The translations under genes and the position numbers were made by a program. From JAFARZ01 sp035651595 (GTDB lineage Bacteria; Actinomycetota; Actinomycetes; Streptosporangiales; Streptosporangiaceae): a stretch of DNA of 9,404 nucleotides. Below are positions 1 through 6,355 of the stretch, piece after piece (positions within the stretch are counted from its first letter, which is position 1; each line of letters starts with the position of its first letter). The stretch is from contig DASRFJ010000304.1 in assembly GCA_035651595.1 (NCBI GenBank), forward strand, positions 1 through 9,404, written 5' to 3'. Below the pieces are notes generated by a model. That model did not search any database. It worked only from the letters and a program-made list of their open reading frames with translations, and was not told where the DNA came from.

Positions 1-22
1 CTAGTGTCCTGAGTCAATAATT
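1..22 (+). repeat. Left terminal inverted repeat of the IS630 element
   Basis: This begins CTAGTGTCCTGAGTCAATAA. It matches the reverse complement of 1115-1136 at 21 of 22 positions. The transposase ATG follows 25 bases further on, so the promoter must lie in or just inside this repeat. Confidence 0.9.
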
Positions 23-47
23 TCTAGTCACTCGCTAGACTGAATTC

Positions 48-1136
48 ATGGCGAGCCCGAAGCTGGACCCGGTCGTGCTGACCGTTGAGGAGCGGCAGGT
101 CCTTGAGGGATGGGCGCGGCGCCGCAAGACCGCGCAGGCGCTGGCGCTGCGGTCCCGGATCGTGCTGGCCTGCGCGGCTGGCGGCACGATCGGCGATGTG
201 GCCGCGGGCCTGGGCAGTTCGCGGGCGACGGTGTCGAAGTGGCGGTCGCGGTTCCAGGCATCGCGGCTGGACGGGCTGAACGACGAGCCGCGGCCCGGGC
301 GGCCGCGGACAGTGACCGACGAGCACGTGGAGAAGGTCATCACCGCGACCTTGGAGCAGGAGCCGCCGGGCAGGGACACGCACTGGTCGACCCGGTCGAT
401 GGCCCGGTCAGCGGGCATGTCCCAGTCCGCGGTCTCCCGGATCTGGCGGGCGTTCGGCCTCAAGCCGCACATCATCCAGACCTGGAAGCTGTCCACGGAC
501 CCGCAGTTCATCGACAAGGTCCGCGACGTCGTAGGCCTGTACATGAGCCCGCCGGAGAATGCCCTCGTCTTGTGCGTCGATGAGAAGTCGCAGATCCAGG
601 CGCTGGACCGGACCGCGCCGTGCCTGCCGATGCTGCCCACGACCCCGGCCCGGATGACCCACGACTACGTCCGCAACGGCACCACCAGCCTGTTCGCCGC
701 CTTCGACCTGGCCAGCGGGTCGGTGATCGCCCAGCACTACCGCCGCCACCGCCACCAGGAGTTCCTCCGCTTCCTCAAGCTCATCGACGCCGCGGTGCCC
801 AAGGACCTGGACCTGCACCTGGTCCTGGACAACTACGCCACGCACAAGACCCCGGAAATCCATCGGTGGCTGCTGAAGCACCCCCGCTTCCACCTGCACT
901 TCACCCCGACCAGCTCCTCCTGGCTGAACCTGGTCGAGCGCTGGTTCGCCGAGCTCACCAACCGGAAGCTGCGCCGGTCAGCGCACCGCAGCGTCACCGA
1001 ACTCGAAGCCGACATCCGCGCCTGGATCAACGAGTGGAACAAGGACCCCAGGCCGTTCGTATGGACCAAGAGCGCCGACGAGATCCTCGAGACCCTCGCT
1101 GCCTACTGCGAACGAATTATTGACTCAGAACACTAG
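48..1136 (+). CDS. IS630-family DDE transposase
   Basis: This 362-residue protein is a full-length IS630-type transposase, which cuts and rejoins the ends of its own element. The N-terminal ~130 residues are a helix-turn-helix DNA-binding region: a first HTH around 45-75 (GDVAAGLGSSRATVSKW) is followed by the PRPGRPRT linker and a second HTH near 115-135. The RNase H-like catalytic domain follows. Its acidic triad is visible as D178 in LCVDEKSQ, D261 in LVLDNYATHK and E297 in WLNLVERWF, with 35 residues between the last two, close to the DD34E usual in this family. The ATG at 48 is the natural start, directly after the left repeat. The stop codon is formed within the right repeat. No internal stop or frameshift is seen, so the enzyme should be functional. 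Confidence 0.95.
   Translation: MASPKLDPVVLTVEERQVLEGWARRRKTAQALALRSRIVLACAAGGTIGDVAAGLGSSRATVSKWRSRFQASRLDGLNDEPRPGRPRTVTDEHVEKVITATLEQEPPGRDTHWSTRSMARSAGMSQSAVSRIWRAFGLKPHIIQTWKLSTDPQFIDKVRDVVGLYMSPPENALVLCVDEKSQIQALDRTAPCLPMLPTTPARMTHDYVRNGTTSLFAAFDLASGSVIAQHYRRHRHQEFLRFLKLIDAAVPKDLDLHLVLDNYATHKTPEIHRWLLKHPRFHLHFTPTSSSWLNLVERWFAELTNRKLRRSAHRSVTELEADIRAWINEWNKDPRPFVWTKSADEILETLAAYCERIIDSEH
1115..1136 (-). repeat. Right terminal inverted repeat of the IS630 element
   Basis: This is the reverse complement of the left end with a single mismatch. It contains the last seven codons and the TAG stop of the transposase gene, so the protein C-terminus and the cis-acting end are encoded by the same bases. 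Confidence 0.88.
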
Positions 1137-1613
1137 TTCCCGCCGGCCATCGTGCCGGCCGGGCCCGGGCAGGAACGCGGGGCGAAGAGGCTGCCGGTGC
1201 TGACGATGGTCTCGGGTTATTCGCGGTGGCTGTCGGCGGTGCTGGTTCCCTTGCGTCACGCGGCGGACCTGTCCGCGGGCTGGTGGCAGCTGATCGCCGC
1301 GCTGGGCGGGGTGCCGCGGGCGCTGGTCTGGGACGGCGAGGGCGCGATCGGCCGGTGGCGGGCCGGGAAGCCGGAGCTGACGGCGGAGTGCCAGGCGTTC
1401 CGCGGCACCCTGGGCACCAAGGTGGTGGTCTGCAAGCCCGCGGACCCAGAGGCTAAGGGCCTGGTCGAGCGGGCCAATGGCTACCTGGAGACCTCGTTCC
1501 TGCCGGGCCGGCGGTTCGCGTCACCGGCAGACTTCAACGCCCAGCTTGGCGAGTGGACGGCGCTGGTCAACACCCGGACCCGGCGGGCGCTGGGATGCGC
1601 CCCGGCCGACCTG
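1137..1613 (+). pseudogene. istA: Internal fragment of an IS21-family transposase (istA)
   Basis: Reading in frame from 1137, the translation matches the integrase core of IS21 IstA proteins: LPVLTMVSGYSRW, then ALVWDGEGAIGRW, then DPEAKGLVERANGYLETSFLPGR and the RRALGCAPAD motif. The second catalytic aspartate (in VWDGEGA) and the glutamate (in LVERANGYLE) are present. The N-terminal DNA-binding region with the first catalytic aspartate is missing, because the IS630 end lies immediately to the left. The C-terminal part is also missing, because the sequence switches to another transposase after CAPAD. No istB ATPase partner is present. It is a dead remnant of about 159 codons. The family call rests on motif recognition and is fairly secure. 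Confidence 0.85.
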
Positions 1614-2692
1614 CGCTTCGTGTTCCTTCTCGCCGTCCAAATACCCGCATGGCTGCGGCTGTCCAGGCGCCGGTCGGCCTGGAAGGCCGCCGAGATCCTC
1701 CTGCTGCGCCACCAGCTTGCGGTCCTGCAGCGGCAGACGGCCGCCCGGCCGAAGCTGAACTGGCCCGACCGGGCGCTGTTCGCCGCGCTGCTAACACGCT
1801 CATCCCCCGCTCACGCCACAGCGCGCTGCACTTGTTCATCACCCCCGGCACGATCTTGCGCTGGCACCGCGACATCGTCCGCCGCCGCTCGGCCGCCAAG
1901 TCCAAGGTCAAGAGGCCAGGACGACCACCCACCCATCGCCGTATCGTCCGCCTGGTGCTGCTCATGGCAGCCGACAACGAGCACTGGGGATACCGGCGGA
2001 TCGCCGGAGAACTGGCCGGGCTCGGCATCACCGTCGCACCCTCGACAGTCTGGGAGATCTTGAAGAGACATGGCATCGACCCCGCGCCCCGGCGTGTCGG
2101 CCCGGGCTGGGCGCAGTTCCTGCGCTCCCAGGCCGAAGCGATCCTGGCCCTGGACCTGTTCACCGTCGACCTGCTCGACAGCACCAAGGCCTACGTGCTG
2201 GCCGCGATCGAGCACGCCACCCGCCGGATCCGGATCATAGGCGCCACCGCCCATCCCGGCAGCCAGTGGATCGTGCAGCAGGCCCGGAACCTGTTCATGG
2301 ACCTCGATCAGGCAAGCGTCAACGTCAAGTTCGTGCTGCACGACCGCGACGCCACCTTCCATGAAGGCTTCGACGCGGTATTCACCGCGGCCGGGCTGCG
2401 GATCGTGCGCAGCGGCGTCCGGATACCTCGCATGAATTCGATCATGGAGCGGTGGATCGGCGGATGCCGCCGCGAACTCCTGGACCGCACCCTGATCTGG
2501 AACCTCCCCCACCTCCGCAAGATCCTGGCGGCCTTCGAGCATCATCACAACGACCACCGGCCACATATGGCTCTGTCCAGCGCCGCCCCGCTCAAGCCGC
2601 TTCCAGCCGAGGTAACCGACCTCGAAGCCTTCCGGGTTCGGCGACACGACAGAGTCGGGGGCCTCATCCACGAGTACCAGCACGCTGCTTGA
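1614..2692 (+). pseudogene. rve-type (IS3/IS481-like) transposase, frameshifted
   Basis: This is an integrase-core transposase of the kind common in actinobacteria. It begins about residue RFVFLLAVQIPAWLRL, fused in frame to the istA fragment, and carries the hallmark AAEILLLRHQLAVLQRQ segment. Near 1791-1793 the coding sense moves from one frame to the next: 'ALFAALL' breaks off and 'NTLIPRSRHSALHLFI' continues one base back, consistent with loss of one base. The rest is intact: a PGRPPTHRR linker, the GYRRIAGELAGLGI helix, then a catalytic domain with aspartates in ALDLFTVD and LHDRDATFH and the glutamate in RMNSIMERW, ending HEYQHAA. No slippery heptamer typical of programmed frameshifting is visible at the shift, so I treat it as a pseudogene. 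The similar transposase near 6841-7926 has the same domain order. The left end of this element is lost. Confidence 0.82.
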
Positions 2693-2828
2693 CCAGCGAG
2701 AACGACATTTCGGCAAGGACAGGCAAGCACGGTACGCCGGCGGGTGAAGCACCAGCGGGTCAGTCGGGTCATGTCAACGGTCTCCTCGGATCGGGTGTCG
2801 GCAAGGCAGACACCCGGGCACCGGGAAA

Positions 2829-2850
2829 CGGGGCGGTCCGCACCGCCCCG
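2829..2850 (+). terminator. GC-rich hairpin ahead of the sigma-factor gene
   Basis: A perfect 9-bp stem (CGGGGCGGT / ACCGCCCCG) encloses a four-base loop, CCGC. There is no following T-tract. It lies 136 bases after the transposase stop and 69 bases before the sigma-factor start. It could be a factor-independent-like terminator shielding the sigma gene from IS transcription, or a structure in the sigma-gene leader. The stem is certain; the role is inferred. The rest of 2693-2919 shows nothing else I recognise. Confidence 0.45.
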
Positions 2851-2905
2851 ATCGCGGTCGCGGTGGTGTCAGTACAGGCGACCGGAGGGAAGGAACTCAG
2901 CGAAT

Positions 2906-2912
2906 GGAAGGA
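2906..2912 (+). promoter_or_regulatory. Ribosome binding site setting the sigma-factor start
   Basis: GGAAGGA lies seven bases before the GTG at 2920. The open frame runs upstream without a stop as far as 2452, overlapping the transposase, so this site decides the start. The ATG at 2904 is in a different frame. Confidence 0.65.
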
Positions 2913-2919
2913 ACCCACC

Positions 2920-3927
2920 GTGACGGCGGACTTGACGGCCAGAGCCCGGGCCGGCGACCAGGAAGCATTCCGCGAGCTTGTCGACCCCTGCCGGCAGGAG
3001 CTGCAGGTCCACTGCTACCGGATTCTCGGCTCCGCCCACGATGCCGAGGACGCGCTCCAGGAGACGCTGCTGGCCGCCTGGCGCGGACTTGGGGGCTTCG
3101 AAGAACGGGCCTCGGTCCGCACCTGGCTCTGCCGGGTTGCCACCAGCCGCTGCCTCAATGTCCTGCGCGCCAGTAGCCGGAGGGTGACGATGGACGGCCC
3201 GCAGTCCTGGCCCGACCCGCCCCAGCCGACCCGGCTGGGCGACGTGCCCTGGCTCGAACCGTATCCCGACTTGCTGCTCGACCAGCTGACCAGCACCGAG
3301 CCGGGACCAGAGGCACGGTACGAGGCCACCGAGGCGATCTCACTGGCGTTCATCACGGCGTTGCAGCTGCTGCCGCCCCGCCAGCGCGCCGTCATCGTGC
3401 TGTGCGACGTGCTCGGGTTCAGCCGGGCCGAGGCCGCGGGCATTCTCCAGGCCACGGCCGATTCGGTGGCTAGCGCGCTCAGGCGCGGGCGGGCCACCCT
3501 GACGCGACAGGCGGCGGGCGTGCCGGACCGCGATCCGCCGCCCGCGCCCTGCTCGCCGGCCGAGCGGGAACTGGTACGGCAGCTGACCGCGGCGTACGCG
3601 TCGGGCGACGTCAGCGGCATCATCAGCCTGCTGGCCGAGGACGTGTGGCTGACGATGCCGCCCGTGCCGTTCGAGTACCAGGGCCGTGCGGTGGCCGGGC
3701 GGGCGCTGTCCCTGCTGTTCGGCCGGGGACTGCGCTACCGGCTCGTGGCCACCCGGGCGAACGGCCAGCCGGCGTTCGGCATCTACGTGCACGACCCCCG
3801 CTCCGCGGTCCTGCATGCCAACGGCCTGATGGTCATCGCCTTGTCTGGCGGCCAGGTCAGCGCGATAACCCGCTTTGACAACAGCAACCTGGCCCGCTTC
3901 GGCCTGCCCCGCACCCTCGACGCCTGA
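2920..3927 (+). CDS. SigG-like ECF sigma factor with SnoaL-type C-terminal domain
   Basis: A 335-residue sigma-70-family factor that would bind core RNA polymerase and direct it to a small regulon. Region 2 spans about residues 12-85 (AFRELVDPCRQELQVHCYR, then DAEDALQETLLAAWRG, then SVRTWLCRVATSRCLNVLR). The conserved WLEPYPD linker motif is at 111-117. Region 4 is about 140-195 (ALQLLPPRQRAVIVLCDVLG, then the RAEAAGILQATADSVASALRRGR helix-turn-helix). Residues ~215-335 form a SnoaL/NTF2-like domain, which in related SigG/SigJ-type factors helps control activity and replaces a separate anti-sigma factor. No anti-sigma gene is seen nearby, which agrees. The GTG start is fixed by the ribosome binding site at 2906-2912. 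A Tat-signal mini-gene and a hydrolase follow on the same strand and may be co-transcribed. The mycobacterial SigG relationship is from recalled motifs, not an alignment. Confidence 0.9.
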   Translation: MTADLTARARAGDQEAFRELVDPCRQELQVHCYRILGSAHDAEDALQETLLAAWRGLGGFEERASVRTWLCRVATSRCLNVLRASSRRVTMDGPQSWPDPPQPTRLGDVPWLEPYPDLLLDQLTSTEPGPEARYEATEAISLAFITALQLLPPRQRAVIVLCDVLGFSRAEAAGILQATADSVASALRRGRATLTRQAAGVPDRDPPPAPCSPAERELVRQLTAAYASGDVSGIISLLAEDVWLTMPPVPFEYQGRAVAGRALSLLFGRGLRYRLVATRANGQPAFGIYVHDPRSAVLHANGLMVIALSGGQVSAITRFDNSNLARFGLPRTLDA

Positions 3928-3969
3928 CCCCAGTCACCTCCCCGCCTGCCCTCTCACCTGGAGCCAGCC

Positions 3970-4170
3970 ATGCCCGAATCAGCTTTCCTCCCCGAGTTCA
4001 GCCGACGCCGCCTGCTGCTATCCGGCCTCGTCGCGATCCCGGCTGCCACCGTGCTAGCGGCGACCGCCGCCCGTCCCGGCATCGCTCTCGCCGCCAGCAC
4101 CCGGGCTCCGCGCCCGGCATGGTCAGCCGCGGACAGCGCGCCGGACGCCAGTTGCGCCTGCTTCTGCTGA
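3970..4170 (+). CDS. Tat-signal mini-protein with Cys-Ala-Cys-Phe-Cys tail
   Basis: This 66-codon gene starts at an ATG preceded by GGAG seven bases upstream, 42 bases after the sigma-factor stop and 34 bases before the hydrolase start. Residues about 10-42 form a twin-arginine signal: SRRRLLLSG, then a hydrophobic stretch (LVAIPAATVLAATA) and an Ala-rich probable cleavage site near ALAAS. This predicts export by the Tat pathway. What remains after cleavage is only about 24 residues and ends CACFC. Tat normally exports folded, often cofactor-bound, proteins, so a mature part this short is odd. It may be the 5' stub of a longer secreted enzyme that has lost its body, or a real small cysteine-rich peptide. 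I do not recognise the tail. Its placement inside the sigma/hydrolase cluster with tight spacing supports expression. Confidence 0.6.
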   Translation: MPESAFLPEFSRRRLLLSGLVAIPAATVLAATAARPGIALAASTRAPRPAWSAADSAPDASCACFC

Positions 4171-4204
4171 CCAGCCCCTACCGATCCCAGGAGAAAGAGA
4201 AATC

Positions 4205-4858
4205 ATGCAGCTGACATGGCTGGGCCACTCGTGCTTCCGCCTCGAGAAGGACGGCTTCACCGCGGTCGTCGACCCGGGCATCGTCGCGCCGGCGAACGCC
4301 CTCGACGACGCGGACGCGGTGCTGATCACCCACCAGCACGCCGACCACTTCCTGCCCAGCCTCATCGCGGGCCGGCTGGCGACCCGGCCCGGCCTGCCGA
4401 TCTGGACCAACAAGGACGTCGCTGCCCTCCTGGAAGGCTCCGGGGCCACCGTGCACGTGATCGGCGACGGCGACGCCTTCACCGTCGGCGGGATCAGCGT
4501 CCACGGCCACGGCGAGTGGCACGCGCCGATCCACCCCGACGTCACCCGGGTGCGCAACACCGGGTTCCTGATCGAGGACCGGGTCTTCCACCCCGGCGAC
4601 GCCTACACCGATCCGCACACGCCCGTCGACCTGCTGTTCGTGCCCGAGTTCGGGCTCTACACCAGGTTCGGGTACGCCATCGACTTCATCAGGCAGGTCA
4701 AGCCGAAGCAGGCATCCCCGGTCCACGACACCGGCCTGGACGCGACGGGCCTGGCCGGGGCAGACGGCTTCCTCGTCCAGAACCGGACACCCCCGTTCGC
4801 CCCCGGCACCGGCTCGCCGTTCGTCCGCCTGCCCAAGGGAACGCCTATCAAGGTCTAG
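4205..4858 (+). CDS. MBL-fold metal-dependent hydrolase (UlaG-like)
   Basis: This 217-residue protein belongs to the metallo-beta-lactamase superfamily, close to the UlaG-like Lactamase_B_3 group. It begins MQLTWLGHSCFRLE, typical of this group. The zinc-binding HxHxDH motif is at H43-Q-H45-A-D47-H48 (ITHQHADHF), and a further metal ligand appears in FHPGDAY (D132). Histidines around GHGEWHAPIH (100-110) and VHD near the C-terminal third may complete the site. There is no signal peptide, so it acts in the cytoplasm. The substrate cannot be told from sequence; members act on phosphodiesters, lactones or nucleotides. AGGAG at 4189-4193 serves the ATG. The gene appears intact and follows the sigma factor and the Tat mini-gene on the same strand, so it may be part of the sigma regulon. 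Confidence 0.9.
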   Translation: MQLTWLGHSCFRLEKDGFTAVVDPGIVAPANALDDADAVLITHQHADHFLPSLIAGRLATRPGLPIWTNKDVAALLEGSGATVHVIGDGDAFTVGGISVHGHGEWHAPIHPDVTRVRNTGFLIEDRVFHPGDAYTDPHTPVDLLFVPEFGLYTRFGYAIDFIRQVKPKQASPVHDTGLDATGLAGADGFLVQNRTPPFAPGTGSPFVRLPKGTPIKV

Positions 4859-4895
4859 GTCAGTCGTGTCTAACTAACTTGAACATGGAGGAAAC

Positions 4896-5066
4896 ATGGC
4901 AGCAGCCGAAGAGCGGGGCGCGTCTGTTACCGGAGTCACGTCTGGTGCTCCGCTCCCAGGACGCCAAGTAGACGCGCGAACGGCTGCTCGGTCCGGTGAA
5001 CGAGACTGCCGCGTTGAATGGGTTGCGCCGCCTCACCATCAACTACGACCCGGCGCGAGCTCCTGA
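4896..5066 (+). CDS. Possible 56-codon ORF of unknown function
   Basis: The ATG at 4896 is preceded by GGAGG (4887-4891) with a four-base gap, one of the better Shine-Dalgarno matches in the window. It opens a 56-codon frame beginning MAAAEERGASVTGVTSGAPL. A second ATG at 4885, in another frame, reads only 28 codons and stops at 4969. The ORF overlaps the start of the DUF1990-like gene in a different frame. I recognise no domain, and the composition (Ala, Gly, Arg, Pro) is what a non-coding GC-rich frame would give. It may instead be a leader peptide or chance. Confidence 0.22.
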   Translation: MAAAEERGASVTGVTSGAPLPGRQVDARTAARSGERDCRVEWVAPPHHQLRPGASS

Positions 5067-5742
5067 AGACGGCCAGCAGGACGGACACTGGCACGTCGAT
5101 TCCGTTGCGACGGTCATCGGACACGAGGCCCCCGGACCGCCCGAGCATGGCGGTCTCTGGGAGATCGCGTGCCGCCTGGTCAGCCAGTACGAATTCGCCG
5201 ATGCGCGGATCCTGCGGGCGATCTACCGCAGTGGACAGGGGCTGCTCGGCCGGGACATGCTGCTGGAGGGCCGCTTCTGCGGCCTGCGGCTTTTACCTCG
5301 GCGTCCGGATCACCGGCGTGCTTGACCAGGCACGGGACACCGTTCACGGCCGGGAACAGGTGTGGGGTTGGTGCTACCAGACCCTCCAAGGTCATCTGGA
5401 GCAAGGCCGCCTCGGCTACGAAGTCATCAAGAACCTGCACACGGGCCAGGTGTCGTTCCGCGTCCCCGGCTACTCGCGGCCGGCGCAGATCCCAACCCAG
5501 TGATCCGCTGCGGCTTCCGGCTGTTCGGCCGCTGGACTCAGGAACGTTATTACCGGAACGTCCTGTCGCGAATGTCCCGCCTGTCACAGGCCGCGCAGCA
5601 CGGTCTGCCGCTGCCGACTCCGACGGCACGGGCGGACGGCATGGTTCTGGCTCCTTCCGGTGTGCGGCCGCATCCGATGGAACGGCTGGCCCGCGGCTGG
5701 CTCCACGCCGGAAGCCAGGAGACCGCTCGGCGGAAGGGAGAG
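4996..5742 (+). pseudogene. DUF1990-like protein gene with two opposite frameshifts
   Basis: A single coherent protein can be read across three frame segments. It starts around MNETAALNGLRRLTINYDP (GTG at 4996, weak ribosome site) and runs through GLWEIACRLVSQYEFADARI to GRDMLLEGRFCGLR. An extra base in the TTTT run at about 5290-5293 moves the sense one frame on (YLGVRITGVLD, VWGWCYQTLQGHLEQGRLGY, FRVPGYSRPAQIP). A missing base in the CCC run near 5492-5494 moves it back (NPVIRCGFRLFGRWTQERYY). The YQTLQGHLEQG and FRVPGYSRPA segments resemble the DUF1990 family, whose function is unknown. No stop ends the frame before the next gene begins, so the end given is approximate. Either the gene is a decayed pseudogene or the two homopolymer indels are sequencing errors. 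The family call is moderately sure. Confidence 0.6.
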
Positions 5743-5985
5743 ATGATGGCGACGAAAAGGGCGCGGCGCCCCGGACACGACATCCTCGGCGTCTACCTCA
5801 ATGATCAACTGGCGGGCGCGACGCTGGGTACTGAGCTGGCACGGCGGATGGCGGCATCAGTCCGGCATCGGCCGGCGCCGGCCTCGTTAACGTTAGTGCC
5901 GTTCCCATGTCGTTTGTGTGGCCGAGACCTGCGCCCGTCATTATCTCGGCCGTGGTCCGGGCGTCACCACAGCCCGCGCAGGTGA
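5743..5985 (+). pseudogene. 5' fragment of an actinobacterial hypothetical gene
   Basis: Tandem ATGs at 5743 and 5746 follow the strong ribosome site AAGGGAG (5733-5739). The first ~45 residues include HDILGVYLNDQLAGATLGTE and LARRMAASV, which resemble the beginning of a helical, roughly 160-170 residue actinobacterial protein of unknown function (a two-helix start that looks ferritin-like). I recall this only as a hypothetical family and give no name. After about RHRPAPAS the sequence turns into a low-quality Arg/Pro/Ser tail up to the TGA at 5985 and no longer resembles it. The change falls near the 12-bp palindrome at 5871-5882. The gene is therefore truncated at its 3' side. It is in frame with the upstream DUF1990-like sequence, and no stop separates them. 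Confidence 0.45.
5871..5882. repeat. 12-bp perfect palindrome at a gene breakpoint
   Basis: GCCGGCGCCGGC reads the same on both strands. It sits where the truncated gene above stops resembling its family. It may be a breakpoint hotspot or simply a product of high GC content. Confidence 0.35.
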
Positions 5986-6004
5986 ATGTCTTCGATGGCG
6001 ACGA

Positions 6005-6355
6005 TCAGAACTGCTTGCCCGGCGGCTGGAGATCGGAATCACTAAAGTAGACATTCGCATATCCCGCGGCACTGCGAATGGAGCAACTCCCAGTTGAGGT
6101 ACCGTTACCGGTGACGATATTCCCGTAGTCGATATAATCGGTGCCGTCTTGGCCGTTCGGGTTACAGTAAATGACGATCTGCCACTGCTGGCCCGCTGGG
6201 CGGCCGGTGCAGGTCATGTGGTAGGGGACTGTGAGGGCGCAGTCACTCGGTTCAGTCACGGTGCTGCCGGCCTGCGCCGCCGGCATGAATGCGGCGAGTC
6301 CGAGCGTCAGCGTCCCTGCGGAAACCAATCCAGCCGCCATACGACGTCGTTTCAT
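6005..6355 (-). CDS. Small secreted four-cysteine protein
   Basis: This 116-residue protein begins MKRRRMAAGLVSAGTLTLGL and has a clear Sec signal peptide: an Arg/Lys-rich N-region, a hydrophobic core and a PAAQA-G cleavage site after residue 29. The mature ~87 residues hold four cysteines (39, 49, 64 and 91), which could form two disulfide bonds, and many Asn, Gly, Thr and Tyr residues, suggesting a small extracellular beta-rich domain. I recognise no family. The frame opens further upstream, but the ATG at 6355 is preferred. It is preceded by GGAAAGGG six bases away and puts the signal peptide at the N-terminus. It stands alone between degraded genes, with a somewhat lower GC content than its neighbours, which hints at separate acquisition. 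Confidence 0.72.
   Translation of the reverse strand: MKRRRMAAGLVSAGTLTLGLAAFMPAAQAGSTVTEPSDCALTVPYHMTCTGRPAGQQWQIVIYCNPNGQDGTDYIDYGNIVTGNGTSTGSCSIRSAAGYANVYFSDSDLQPPGKQF

Larger units (their letters stand above)
1..1136 (+). mobile_element. Complete IS630-family insertion sequence
   Basis: The element is bounded by inverted terminal repeats. The first 22 bases and the reverse complement of the last 22 agree at all but one position (position 8, C versus T). Both ends begin with CTAG, which fits the TA target preference and TA duplication known for the IS630/Tc1-mariner group. One intact DDE transposase gene fills almost the whole element, and its TAG stop codon lies inside the right terminal repeat. 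The element abuts a truncated istA sequence on its right. Nothing can be said of the left flank because the window starts at the repeat. The intact gene and near-perfect ends suggest recent arrival and possible activity. The exact outer base depends on how the duplicated TA is counted. Confidence 0.9.

Noticed and set aside
1811..2752. A 313-codon minus-strand frame.
   Set aside because: It is antisense to the + strand rve transposase, whose DDE motifs are clear. The opposite frame has no recognisable motif.
2452..2919. Upstream extension of the sigma-factor frame, giving a 491-residue protein.
   Set aside because: The extension overlaps the transposase in another frame and has Pro/Arg-rich filler. 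The ribosome site before the GTG at 2920 and the family N-terminus define the true start.
5900..5995. On the minus strand a short frame reads KTFTCAGCGDARTTAEIM, with a Cys-x2-Cys pair like the zinc ribbon of IS605/IS607 OrfB (TnpB).
   Set aside because: Only one Cys pair is present, the RDxNAA-type motif that normally follows is missing, and the rest of TnpB is absent. It is too short to call even a remnant.
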